Shown one piece after another: positions 1 through 11,527 of a stretch of 64,000 nt of DNA (position 1 is the first letter of the stretch; every line of letters starts with the position of its first letter). The notes under the pieces are model-generated. The model was given only the letters and a program-made list of their open reading frames with translations. It had not been told where the DNA came from and did not search any database. The stretch comes from Utricularia gibba (taxonomy: Eukaryota > Streptophyta > Magnoliopsida > Lamiales > Lentibulariaceae): the NCBI GenBank assembly GCA_002189035.1, contig NEEC01000002.1, forward strand, positions 4,797,001 to 4,861,000. Direction: 5' to 3'. A program made the position numbers and the translations under genes.

Positions 1-669
1 AGCTTGTATGATACTATTCTTGAGGTCGAAATTCGGTTCTATGGGATTTGACTGATTTTCTGAATTGCGGATGGGATTTAATGGAGCCCGATCATGAAAT
101 ACCAATTTTAAGATGATGATGAGAACAAAGGAAATATGAAGACACAGGGGTTTTTGCATGAGAACCCCCATAAGACGGAAAAACCACGAAGCTATCAGAG
201 CTCATTGAAGAAATGGTTTCACTAATGAAGGAAGAGAGAGAGAGGTACTAGTAGGAATGTTGAGAGTTCTCCCCCCTCCCCCTTCTTCTCCAAACTCCCT
301 TATATTTGTAAAAGAGATTGAGTCGATCGAATTCCAAATTTGCACGTGTCAGCCACTTTCTGCGCGTGTTAGCTGTACTACGATCATATTGACAGTTAAC
401 TGCCAACTACTTTGACATCTTTGTAACTCGACTACTTTTTAGACTGCTCAAAACGGCCGCCGCTGCCCTATTTTAACACTTATCAGCCTATCGTCGTGCA
501 GTAGACTGCCAGGATCCTTTTGAGATCTTTTCTTAATGATTTCACCCAAGAGAAACCAATTTGGTTATTCGGTGAGCAAAGATCAAGGAGCGCCTTCCAA
601 GCACGCCATCATGCTACGTATACCAATTTAAGGTCCATCAACTACTATTTTGCTCTTAGACTATGAACA
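1..669. other. Unassigned AT-rich DNA, no gene seen
   Basis: No reading frame or family motif is recognisable here. A short GA-rich run lies near 233-243 and a C-rich run near 270-285. Its position beside LTR fragments suggests decayed transposon sequence, but this is inference. Confidence 0.4.
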
Positions 670-846
670 ATATTTATTCTAAATTCTCCATCGGTTAAAA
701 CACTTTACAAGTACTAGCTTCTTGTTATTGACCCCGAAATCCACTATACAAGTTTTTTAAATTTGTATTTTGTATAAATTAGAGCTTATTTATTTGATAT
801 GAATCTTTCGTTTCTTGCGATTATTTTAAGAAATTTTCGTATATCA
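670..846 (+). repeat. LTR-B family, 3' end fragment
   Basis: This stretch shares phrases such as 'cccgaaatccactatacaag' with the 3' part of the LTR copies ending at 3256 and 27899. It ends in a TATCA terminus and is followed by a 'cattgccgat' string resembling the degenerate primer-binding site that follows the copy at 3256. It is a truncated LTR end of a Ty3/gypsy-like family. Confidence 0.6.
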
Positions 847-1915
847 ACACCTTATTCCCATTGCCGATATCATTTGAGTTAATTTGTTGATATCACCGAG
901 TTTGCTAGTCCCCAAGAGCTCTTCAACCACTAACACTTGTCGTTGTGGATGGCAATTGAGCAAATTTTAGAAGTTTAGAAGGAGAAATTTCCTACTATAA
1001 CTAGATTTTTGTAGAGTTACAATTTCATTGATCAAGTGAAGATAGTTTTGGCTATTCTTGCAGTTTATAACTTTATTAGAAAAATTGACATGTGAGATTA
1101 CCATTTAAGAATGTACGAGAACTGGATACCAGCAATGAATGGACATAGGGCAAATGACGGAGAAAATTGCTTTATGAAGAACTCAATGACTAAGGTGCAA
1201 CTAGACCAAATATACAATGAAATGTCATAGAGATGATGAAAAAAAAATTCAATCAACCTCTATTTTTGAATATGCAATGATGAGTTATATGATCTTCAAT
1301 AAACTCGTATTTTATCTTGTAGAAATTACTGTTGCATTATGCAGTATCAAGTAAAGTTGCTCTAAAATAGAAAAAACTACTCAAATTCAAGAGTTTAACA
1401 AAGAAACGCTTAACAACTGGGAACAAAACCACAAAACATAAACATAATAGAAGATTAATTGGTAGTCTCCTCCCTTATACAAACTTCAATGGGACCTCCT
1501 TGAATAAAAGAGATATCCCCCTATTTATAGGATCCTTCAACAATCATACAACTTTCATAAACAACCTAGCATCAGACATGAACTCAGAAATTTGCCGCAT
1601 TTGTTCAATGCATGCTTGCATTGTAAACCTGATTGTGGAGATAGGTGATTTGATACATAAGTTGCGACAATCTCATCCAGGTGAAAAATAGATTTTGCGA
1701 GATTTTCATGGTTATTTTTCCATTTCTTCTTCTTTCTTGTAGTGACAAGGTGAGGAGATACTTCTTGAAATGTTGGCTATGAAAGGGAATCAATGATAAG
1801 TAGCTTTGTCGTACTATCATGATAACCTCGGCCAAGAATCTCTATATCTACAGATGAAAGCAATAGAGGATGTTGTTGCTTAGACTGGGTGCCAACTTCT
1901 CCCATTGGTTCAGGA
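847..1915. other. Unassigned, probably decayed retrotransposon interior
   Basis: Short open frames occur (1500-1691 on + and 1605-1835 on -) but none shows a known domain. The stretch lies between two copies of the same LTR family in the same orientation, so it may be internal retrotransposon sequence. Confidence 0.3.
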
Positions 1916-3256
1916 TGACACACATTTTCTTACCAATTTATAATGCAAGATTATGATGTTTTGTTGTGGTTTAGGTTAGATTTGTGTGATTTTTCATTTT
2001 ACGCGCTGTTTATGTTAATTTCGTGTTTATGTTGGAAAGTGGACTAAATCAAAGAATTTGGTCTACCTTTTGTTATTGATATTTAATTAAGTCTAGTAGA
2101 AAGATTAGCAGTAGAATCAGATTGAAAGTTGTGTAGATCAAGTCAAAGGAGGCACACTATTCGAAGGGAGACAAAGAGCACTCTTTTGCCACCTGTAGTC
2201 TACATGTTTAGGCCAAGAATAGTATTGATGTTAGAAAGAGTGTATTGGAGTAAAGGAAGAGAGACAATTTTGGAAGAGTGAGAGACTTGAGGAGAGAGCT
2301 TCAACAATGAAGAACACACACAAAGAAGTTCGAGAACGAACTAAAGGGGTTAAGAAGAAGATTTTTCCGGAAGAAAAGCCTGAACGTGAAGAACAAGCTC
2401 TAGAACCTAGTTCAGTGCAACTATTCCGAGTTATGAAAAATAGCAGAAGGAGAACATAAGTATTTTGCCTTTTTCTTTTATTTGCTAGACATTTAGTTTA
2501 TGTGACAATTGTCTTACAATACTTATGATATTTCCATTAGTTTATAATTATGCAATCATGTTTTGCTTACCAAATATGATTAGCTAGGTTTTAGGGATGC
2601 CTTAAGGTATAAAATGGTGATGTGGGGTTGGAGTTCATAATATAATTGGTCAATGTATCTTAGCTTTCGTTTCTATCATTCCTCAGGTAGATCTAAGGTG
2701 GGGAATGAATATCTTCACAAGTCATATACTTGATTTAGAGGTCGATCAATAAATTAAGGTGGGTATAGTAGTTGTTACTCTTGGGTAGAACTAATAGAGT
2801 TGGTAGAACTAGTTCTATATATTACACATGCGTCCACCTAAGTGTGGGATGAGCAATGATATTAGGGGCTATCTTAACAAAAAATATGAGAAATAACCTG
2901 GATAAACTTAAGTTGTTTGCAGTTATGAGAATAAAAACATTGTAGATTAAATGAGCCCTTAAGGCATCATAGTGTTACATTGTGCACAAAACATGTATTT
3001 GTTACTGTTTGTGTTTGGATTTGATCTTAGTAACAGAACTTCTTTATCGCTGTTAGACTAATCTTGGACTAATAGTCGAATTTTTTTCAAATTTTGCATC
3101 TCAAAAAGTACTTTACAAGCACCTTCTTCTTGATCGAATCTAAAATCCCTATATAAGTTTTTTGAATTTGTATTTTATCTAGATCAAGGTTTACAAATTT
3201 ATTTGAAAAGAAAATTTGATTCTATTGCAATGATATTGAAAAATTTTTGTTTATCA
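1916..3256 (+). repeat. LTR-B family, near full-length LTR
   Basis: Long terminal repeat starting TGACACAC and ending TTTATCA. Large parts match 26649-27899, the reverse complement of 35794-37175, and the split copy at 42118-42404 plus 48769-49560. Just after its end, at 3260-3278, is 'tggcaccattgccgaggag', a degenerate form of the TGGCGCCRTTGCCGGGGA-like primer-binding site typical of plant Athila/Tat gypsy elements. The copy is therefore probably a 5' LTR on the + strand. The start was set from where homology with the 35794-37175 copy ends. Confidence 0.65.
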
Positions 3257-3259
3257 AAG

Positions 3260-3278
3260 TGGCACCATTGCCGAGGAG
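3260..3278 (+). other. Degenerate retrotransposon primer-binding site
   Basis: The sequence tggcaccattgccgaggag lies three bases after the CA end of the LTR at 1916-3256. It resembles the primer-binding site common in plant Athila/Tat gypsy elements, with a few substitutions. Confidence 0.5.
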
Positions 3279-3418
3279 CGGTGCTGAAGTGTTTTGTATT
3301 TTAGTTGATGTAATTGCATTTTTGGGTGCAGGTAATCTTGTTTTCTGTTTAGAAATTTAGTGTGCTATCAGTAAAAAATATGAAGAAAGTGAGTGAGGCA
3401 AGCAAGTTGAAGCAGTTC

Positions 3419-3690
3419 CTTTAAGTGTCATTTTCTACATATTTATTATATATTATTACGTGTTAATTAGGTATTAAATCATCCAAATTAGTAGTTATGT
3501 TCGCAAGTATTGTATTTTTTAGGATAATCCTATTTTTATATCTTGTACATATTTTTTCTATCTTTTTTATGCACTTTAAACAAAGCTTGGCAGAAGACAA
3601 TCGTGGGGTGTTGCAAGAGACTTGTAAGAGATCAGACACTGACATATTTATGTGACTTGGATCTCTCATGGGCGGAAGATAGAAACTAGT
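3419..3690 (+). repeat. LTR-A2 family fragment
   Basis: The sequence from 'ttaagtgtcattttct' to about 'gggcggaagat' matches the reverse complement of the LTR at 18413-19714. It also shares its start with the reverse complement of the LTR at 47553-48763. It is the first roughly 270 bp of that gypsy LTR, in + orientation, with the rest missing. Confidence 0.6.
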
Positions 3691-3748
3691 TAGGGCCGCT
3701 AACTTACGACATGCCAGAGTTTGTAGCAATGATTAGGTGCTTAAATCA

Positions 3749-4340
3749 ATAAAAACTTCTACTGGTTCTTAAAGTAAAAGTAGATAACAAAGTACGTAAA
3801 TCAGAGGATGAAAGCATTTGAACACATTAAATATTAAAAACACGAGATGGAAATAGTGCGCGTGTCCATGAAATATAATGCAAGAAATAAGATTTGCAAG
3901 AAAAATAAAATGTTTGTTCGATTCTTCAATTCCTTGTTCTCTATGCTTCTTCCTATCAAACTATAGGTTCTCAGGCCTCCTTCTCTTATATTCAGATCTC
4001 ACTTTTTACGTCAAAGATATATAGACCACAAATCTTTTCCTTTCCTTATTCACACCAATCCTACACGTCAATTGTAGTTACTTGTGTTCATTGTGAGATT
4101 CTTGAATTTTTTTTCACCAACTTTCCAAATCCTTCCTCCGCATTCAAACTTGCAATTTCCGTTTTTCCCTTGTACTCATAACAACTTCATAAATTGGTTA
4201 GATAATGCAGTTCGGCCCACGTAGATGGGCTTGGAAGAACATTAAAACTACCTTACACTTGGAGTAAGGGAAAAATTGACCAAATCGCATTTTGACTGAA
4301 AATACTTTGACCAAGGCACATTTTGGCTTTTTCCCTATTC
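3749..4340 (-). repeat. Candidate 3' LTR part of gypsy element A
   Basis: About 260 bp here (roughly 3749-4010) are clearly similar, in the same orientation, to 17250-17525, for example 'cttaaatcaataaaa' and 'gagatggaaatagtg'. The two copies lie outside the two ends of the minus-strand gypsy element A coding remains (5192 leftward and 16245-17030), so they are candidates for its 3' and 5' LTRs. No TG/CA termini or primer site could be fixed, so the LTR assignment is inference. Confidence 0.4.
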
Positions 4341-5192
4341 GAATTCACATATTCCTAACACTCTAACTATGAAATTGATTCAAATATGTTGAAATATGGT
4401 GCGACATCACACTATCCTACAACGACGATAGACTCGTCCTTGAGTCTTACTCACGATCTAAACTAACAAAGTAGACAGGCTGAATCCTCATGGTATTCCT
4501 ATACCTAGCAAATGAGTGTAGGGTCATTGCTCTTGCAAGACTTGAGGTAATGACCTTAGTTTAGAAAGTCCATCTACTCATAGTTTTGAGTCTCCTAGCA
4601 CCTACTCATAGACTAGACTCAGAGCACTCTTTTATCCAACTTACAGTCTAATAGTAGAGGATTTCCATTTTTTTTTAACATGCTAAGGATCATCAAACTA
4701 GAGCTAGTGCTTCTCTTTATGACTCCTCTCATTATATCTCCTCACCTTATTTCTCCAAGCAACTAATCCCTCACTTGGAGTTTCCCTCTCTTCTCTCTTT
4801 TTTTTATAGCACGGCCTTTTTTATGCACCCGCCTTTTTGCCTCTCTAATTTTCTCACTATTGATTGACAGCTAAATGTAAGATGACCGAGGTCTTGTCCA
4901 TGAGTGATTCTAGTGACCTAATGCAACTAGATAGACCATGCACACAAGGGGTTAAACTCAAGACTGCCACTCTAACTTTTTTAGAAAGAAAATAGAGAGT
5001 AAATATCAAAACAGGTCTAGGCCTCACATAGGACTAGTGTGTGCTCACTATCTTACTAGAAACTATAATACTTTGTGCATTTAGCCAAACCTATGACCAG
5101 CTTACTCATGTGGTGACTCCCAAGAGTGCTCATTTTGTTCTCAGGTCTTGAGTAAGACCTCCATAATAAGCTAAATAATTTTGATGATGGGA
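4341..5192 (-). mobile_element. Noncoding 3' region of gypsy element A
   Basis: No ORF with a domain is seen. This DNA is continuous with the gypsy element A tail at 11528 once the hAT transposon and one copy of its 8-bp duplication are discounted, so it is probably the untranslated 3' region of that element. Its boundary with the LTR is not defined. Confidence 0.45.
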
Positions 5193-5200
5193 GAGTCCTC
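5193..5200. repeat. hAT-1 target site duplication, left
   Basis: GAGTCCTC here is repeated exactly at 11520-11527, the 8-bp duplication expected for hAT transposons. Confidence 0.9.
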
Positions 5201-5710
5201 TAGAGCTGGGTACGAGTCTTGGTCAACTCGTCCAACCTGTGGCTTGACTCATAACGAGTCAATCCGTGACTCGTACCTATCACTAAATAGGTACAAGTTG
5301 GCCTGTCAACCTGTACCAATGTACCCACCTATTCAGAAGAGGTTAAAAGAGTGAATAGTAGGATCAGCCTCTTTCTTTACTTCTCCTTTGTTGTCCACTG
5401 TTGGTGTTCACTGTTGGCTCGGAATCATTGCATTTTAAAGGTGGGAACTCGAGGTACAAAAGCCTGGGTCTCTCTATGCCGACAATAGAAATATTATCAA
5501 GGCAGCAACCTAGGGGGCTGCTGGGGCTCATGGGATTGCTGATGAGCATAGGAAGGTGAAGAGGGAAGTTAAGTGGAGGATTGACGAGCCGAGGGTGCTT
5601 CAACACTGAAGGAAGATGAGGATGAGGGAAGTCAGGGATGAGTGCATCGACGCGATCAACTACAATTGGATTCAGTTTCAATAAAAAGAAAAAAAAAAGC
5701 TTCAATTTAG

Positions 5711-6909
5711 AGATGAATCTGTGTTACTAATAACACCGTTTTTATTGTATTTTTATATATGTTTTTAAGGGTGTTTTGTAGGGTTAAATGTTGCTTAGGG
5801 TGCTAAAATGTCTTCTTTTGCATATTTAGACTATTGAAATATGTTTATTGTGAAAATAGGCTCAATTGGCAACAATTGAGCCGAAAACTCTAATATTTCG
5901 TCTAGTCTATGTTTTAAGTCTTACTAAGGTAAGAGCTAGTACTGTAGTAGCACACTTTCCGCGTTGACAAGTCAAAGGAGACAGAAAAGCTGTACAAAAG
6001 TCACTTTCCGCTGAAAGTAGCCGCCCTTCTGAAAAGATAAGATTTGGAGCAGAGATCTCCCTTCTAGAAGACAAAGGAAAAAAGACCAAGCTGCCCTTAC
6101 TTTTGAGAGCAAAAGGGAAAAAGGAAGGGATAGAGAAAAAGAGTACACTGTGCACAGGCAGCGAACAGGAGCGAGCGGGAGCAAGGAGAACTCCGTTTCT
6201 CCGGCGAACGTCTCCTGCGACCTCCAGATCTACGTGTTTACACCGTCTTTCCGCCCAAAAACTTGATTTCCAGCAGATCTACGACCGAGAGCAACCGCTA
6301 GACACTTCATTTTCTATTTTCTGCACTTCTATTTCGTTAACAACTAGCTGTTGTTTCCTTCAACGTTTACATGCTTTCTATTATGTTCTTGCACCTTGTC
6401 GCGAACGATAGAGCCTTTGTAGACCTTATTTATGCATTAAATCATGTTCTTGACTAAGCCTTTCATGTTTGCTTTTAAGTTTAACGCGCTTTTACTGTTC
6501 CTGCGAACCATGCTCTGTTTCTGCAAACTATTACTCTGTTTTCAAGCGTTCCAAGCTGGGTTTAAGCCTAAGGGCTCTCTTGAGTGACACAAGAGCTAGA
6601 CCCTGGTGTAAAACTCAGCCAAATTACTTTTATTTTATGTTTTCTGCACCTTCACGTTAATTTTAGTCCATTTTCATCACTGCAACTCGTTTATTTCAAT
6701 TACTGATATTTTAGATCTTACCCGCGTTAGAGCTAATCCCCAGAAAACCCCCCTGTTTCCTGTAAATGTGTTAAACATCATGAAATTACAACCATTCCCT
6801 GTGGATTCGACCCTTGCTTGCCACACTACATTAATTCTTGTGATTTGTGTAGTAGAATAACTAGGTTTATAAATTTCTTTTGATGTGTTGAATGTGCTAG
6901 ACCACGACA
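5711..6909 (+). repeat. Probable solo LTR inside hAT-1
   Basis: This stretch ends in gaccacgaca after 'ccctgtggattcgaccc', a string common near the 3' ends of plant LTRs. The five bases TTTAG occur immediately after it (6910-6914) and at 5706-5710, compatible with a target duplication. The start reads agatg rather than a clean TG, so the left boundary is uncertain. Small ORFs inside (for example 6103-6411) look like chance frames of a GC-richer LTR segment. Confidence 0.45.
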
Positions 6910-7429
6910 TTTAGCAACTCCATTCCAACGTCCATCAGTTACCTATAGAAGTTTCCATGGGGAGGCGAGCTGCGGGCCAATGAAATGGATCGTGCACCTG
7001 TCCACCTGAAGCTTTCTCTTCCAGATTCTCCTCACTTTCAAGTACAAAAGTTTTTGAATTCATGATCCCGTTACTTCTGCTAATGAACCCATCTTTTAAA
7101 AATATATTTAAAAAATATATAAATATAAATATTTTTATATAAAACCCTAATCTTATATCTCATTCTTCCTTTTCATGTTGTCCTCTTACGGTGCTCTGAA
7201 ATTCTAAGTCTTCACACACTCATCGATTCTTGCCATCATACAAGCCAAGTTGGGCTACCACTAGTGTTGAGTGTTGCAACACTTCACTTGTTGATTCCAA
7301 TCTTATTATACTATCGGTCCATTGTCTCCTTTTTATTGTTCTAAATTGTTAAATAGTGTTGTTGCTGTTTTTTTTTTAATTTCTTAAAATTTTTTGTTGT
7401 TCTCCTGTGCCCTGCTTTTATTTTGATAC

Positions 7430-9355
7430 GTGTCCAAGTTTTCTTTCAAAATGGCAGAATTTTCAAACCCATCTTTTTCACGTAAAGCATCTGAAAATCC
7501 AATTTTGAATTTGGAATTTGAAGATGAGTGTGAAACTGAGGTTCGTGGATCTACCTCCAACCCAAAGAAACGCAAGTCTTCTGAATCTCTAGATTGGTGT
7601 GATCATTTTGTTTTTGAAAGATGTTTGGGCAAAGTAAGGTGTAAATATTGTGCTATTGAATATAAACATAGTAAAGGTGATTCAACAACTAATTTTTTAA
7701 GACACATAGAAACTAAACATCCTAATAAAAACTTTTCTTGTAAACAATCAAAATTGAATGTTGTTGGTGGTAACATTAGTGCCAAATTTATTTTTGATGT
7801 AAAATCTTCTCAAATTCAATTAGTGCTTTACTTAATTTTATGTGAAAAGGCTTTCTGTGAAATATAAATTTTATATTTTACAAAATTCATTACTTCTCAT
7901 TTGCAACCACATTTGTTCCATTTTCCAGAAGAAAGTCTGTTTCTATTGCATTAGAACAATTTGAAGATAAAAAAATTGGTTTAATTTCAAAGTTTGAATC
8001 TTTAAAATGTAAAATTTGTTTAAAATATGATGGATGGCGTGGAATAAATGGAGATGATTATCTTGTTATTACTGCTTCGTGGGTAGATAGCACATGGACC
8101 ATGCAAAAGAGAATTTTAGTATTTCGACCTTGCGAACCTCCACACATAGGGACGCACATTGCCGTGTTTATTTCTGATATTTGCCGTGAATACATGATAT
8201 ATGATTGCGTTTTTTTAATTACTGTAGATAATGCTTCAAATAATTCGAGTACTATTAGAATTTTGAAAACATCTATGAGTCCTATGTTAGATGGTACTTT
8301 TTTCATGCAAGATGTGTTTGCCACATTTTAAATATATGTGTTCAAGATGCTTTAGAACTTGATTATATTTCTAGTTTGCTTACTTCTTTATGAAAATTAG
8401 TTAACATTCTGAAAATTTGTAGTACGAAAAAAAAGAATTTAAATGCTTATGTGAAACTAATAGAATTCCATTTATAACTTTAACGTGTGATTTACCAAAT
8501 GGATGGAATTCCACATTTTTTATGATTTGTTCCATGCTTCCTTATAAGAATACAGTTGAAACTTTTGTTAATTTTTTTCCTGAATTAAATTGGAACATAG
8601 TTAAAATAGATTTTCAATAATTAGATATTTTATTAACTATTTATCGATTTTTCATCGTTATACTGTGCTTTTTAGTGGAGTATATTATCGTACCATACAT
8701 TTGATGTTTCCTGCTCTAGTTCACATTACATTGTTGTTTAAAAAATATAACAGCATTGATTTCCTTAAAGATTTAATTTTTAAAATGATCTTAAAATTTT
8801 TGAAGTATTATGATCCCATTCCAACTTTAGTTCTTGTTGCAAATATACTTGATACTAGGGTTAAAGGTTTTGGATTACTTGCTAGTTTGAAATTTTTTTG
8901 TGATTTTGATAATTCCCTTCAACTTGATGGTATTTTTTTAAATGCAACTTCTATTTATAATTCTGCAATATGTGCATTAGAACATTTATATGAGCTTTAT
9001 GGTGTTGAACGCAGTAATCTCCCACTTGCATCCCAAGGGTATGACAGTGTTGTAGTAGAGACTACATATGATTATTATTCATTAGTCCAGGTCTCGACTA
9101 CTAACCAAACAACATCAAAAGCAAGTGAAGTTGCATTGAAACAAAGAAGACAATTTGGATCTTTTAGGTAGGTGGAAGACTCAATCTTGCCATTACCGAA
9201 TTTGGGCACAAGTTGAAAGAGATGTGCTCACATCTCCAGCATCAATGGTTGCATCGCAAAGTGCATTTAGTGCAAGTGGTCGAGTTCTAACATCAAAAAG
9301 ATCTTCCTTGGCTCCAAAGATATTGGAAGCATGTGTATGCTTGAGAGATTGATCA
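7430..9355 (+). pseudogene. hAT transposase pseudogene with BED finger
   Basis: Remains of an Ac/Tag-like hAT transposase. An N-terminal frame at 7430-7867 holds a BED zinc finger (W-C-D-H-F near residue 57, CKYC, then FLRHIETKH). Next comes a middle segment at about 7940-8331 with the family motif VDNASNNSS. A frame at 8665-9171 contains the hydrophobic core, and a C-terminal dimerisation region at 9155-9352 carries VASQSAFSASGRVLTSKRSS. Stops and shifts separate the pieces, notably between 8331 and 8665. In the family the product binds the terminal repeats through the BED finger and cuts them with an RNase-H-like domain. Here no full-length protein can be made. It lies centrally in hAT-1, which supports it being that element's own gene. 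Confidence 0.85.
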
Positions 9356-9946
9356 AAGAATATAGAATTTAACCACCAATGAGGAATAGGAAGATAATGT
9401 AGATAGTGACAGAACTATGAAGACGTCAAATGATTTAGTTAATTTATCAAATGATTCAGGTAATTTGTTCATTTATGTAGGAAGTCTGAAGGGTGTTTTT
9501 GCGGTTTTTTTACCTATTCGAATGTTTAGCGCTTATTTTTATATATTCTATCAAAGTTCTCAGTTTTTTTTTCTAGAAAAAATCTTCATTTGGACCCCCC
9601 TTTTTCTCCTTTGCTGTAATTTGAGTTCTTTGTTATGTTATTGTTTGATGTGATGGGTTTTATTGGCTCGTGGATGTTAGGTTTTGTGATGTGTAAGTTT
9701 TGATATGATATTTAAATAAATACAGATGCTAGTTTTTTTCTTAATATATGAACTAAAAACTCATTTTTTAAATCTTTATGTGCCACTGCAACTTCGTTTC
9801 TGGTAAAAAAAAAATGGAAAAACCTATTGTTTTTGTAGTTACTAATTGCTCAATAAAGTTACTTTGAACCTGTTAAGAGAGAGAAATGCTGCTAGACAGA
9901 TTCAATCTTCGGAGTGATGTTTAGTAATTCTAGTGAAGTTACACGG

Positions 9947-9951
9947 TATAC
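9947..9951. repeat. Target duplication TATAC, left
   Basis: TATAC precedes the LTR at 9952 and is repeated exactly at 10938-10942. Confidence 0.85.
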
Positions 9952-10937
9952 TGATAAGTGATTTTGTATCGTTCCAAAACATTTTCTTTCATTACTCTTG
10001 AGTGTTGTTTTTACTTATCTTAGACTTCACTTTCTCATTATTCTTAATTGATTTTGCATCTTTCACACTACTTTGATCTTTTTGGAGAGAAAGTGTATTT
10101 TGTGGATTTTTAGGGTACTTTTGGATCAATTTGATGTGAAATCAAGACCCATCAAATTATGGACTTGATGGGCCACGAATCTCAACCCAAGACTCGGTCA
10201 AACGATGAAGATTCGGTCCAAGATTCGTGGATAAGATAGAGATATGAAGAAGATTTTCGAAGATTTGGATAGAAGATCTTATCCAAACCCATCGAATAAG
10301 CCCAATATGGAGACTTCATCTACCCTCTTATAAATACCTCACTCTCTCAACCATTAGAGACGTCTTTGACCACTTTTTCTTTGTACTTTTCCTGCGTGTG
10401 TGACTGTTTTACTATGTTTTTCGACATTTAAATTGAGGTTTGAATGGAGTGTGAGAGAATCAAAGATTGTCCTTAAGCACCTAAGGAGAATGGTTCAATC
10501 AGACATCATTGGTAAGACACATTCTATCGAATCTGTCTGTGAGGTATGAGGTGTAGAGGTTATATTTGGGTGTAGGGAAAACATGGGTTATCAGAAGAGG
10601 TGAAATGGCTCTGGTGGCGTAGTTGATTCCATAATCCCACAAAACAAGGGTCGGTGCTATAACGGTCACTGAATAGCACTATTTTAGAATAACACCCCAG
10701 AGCTTGCGCAAGCAGATCAATATTCAAGGTTTACACACAAGTTTGGGCGAGTTTTAAGCAAGGTGAATCCTGGATCAAAGGCCAATTTTCTTAATTGTTT
10801 TTAAAACCAAATCTTTCTTTTGTTTTCGTTCTTTTTTCAGTTTTTGTTTGAAAAGAAAATTCCAATAACAATTCCATGTGGATACGATCTTATTTTATTA
10901 CTTTGACGGTTTTTGTGCACTTATAGAATCACCATCA
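9952..10937 (+). repeat. Solo LTR inside hAT-1
   Basis: A 986-bp LTR starting TGATAAGTG and ending ACCATCA, flanked by the exact 5-bp repeat TATAC on both sides (9947-9951 and 10938-10942). It has a good TATA box, TATAAATA at 10329-10336, and the near-terminal phrase 'ccatgtggatacgatc' also seen in other LTRs. No coding region accompanies it, so it is a solo LTR left by recombination between two LTRs. The drawn orientation follows the TATA box. Confidence 0.85.
10329..10336 (+). promoter_or_regulatory. TATA box of the solo LTR
   Basis: TATAAATA lies about 380 bp into the 986-bp LTR at 9952-10937, a position reasonable for an LTR promoter. Activity is unknown. Confidence 0.45.
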
Positions 10938-11519
10938 TATACCTTGTGCATAGATATTTAATTTCAATATCATGATGCATTGATGTCAGTTGATGGGAGA
11001 CCTGACCTTGTGTATCGAGGAATACAACATGGAGCTTGTGATTACTTAATTAAGCGAATGAGGGATGAGGAATTGAAAAACATTTGACAGCATGTTGTTT
11101 GGAAAAGATGGGTTGAAAATAACAAAGCATGATGGTCTTAAAAGAACAACGGGAGATGGTACCTGTGATTCTTAAGCGAGTGAAGCTGCATTGGAATGTA
11201 TTTAAATGGATCCAAAAAGCCTCGTGTAGTCTGATTTGTGGAGCTCCATCAATAGTTTATTACTAGGGAGAATTCAAGCCAGCATTCTCCAGCAGGGCTC
11301 CAACTTCTTGAAAACTTCCCAGCCATGAAACCTCATAGTCATCACACTCCATGTATTGCCATGATTTTTAGGAAATCTACCTCCCTTTCAAATCAACCCG
11401 AGTATGGGCCGGGTCAAGCACTTTACCTGCACAAGTTTGTCCCACCGAGTCAGCAACATAATTTTTGACTCGATGGGTCCGACTTGTACCCGTACGAGTC
11501 TGACCCGTACCCAGCTCTA

Positions 11520-11527
11520 GAGTCCTC
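11520..11527. repeat. hAT-1 target site duplication, right
   Basis: GAGTCCTC, identical to 5193-5200. Confidence 0.9.

Larger units (their letters stand above)
5201..11519 (+). mobile_element. hAT transposon hAT-1, with nested LTRs
   Basis: A complete hAT-superfamily DNA transposon of 6319 bp. The left end is tagagctgggtacg and the right end is its inverse, cgtacccagctcta. They are flanked by the exact 8-bp duplication GAGTCCTC (5193-5200, 11520-11527). Subterminal regions are rich in gactcg/gaccc motifs in inverted orientation at the two ends. It carries a broken BED-finger/hAT transposase (7430-9355) on + and at least one solo LTR (9952-10937). It is inserted in the 3' part of the minus-strand gypsy element A. 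Without nested LTRs it would be roughly 4-5 kb. The transposase is full of stops, so it is not autonomous now. Confidence 0.9.

Noticed and set aside
6103-6411. 102-codon ORF with a basic N-terminus
   Set aside because: It lies in a probable LTR with overlapping frames on the other strand and no known domain.
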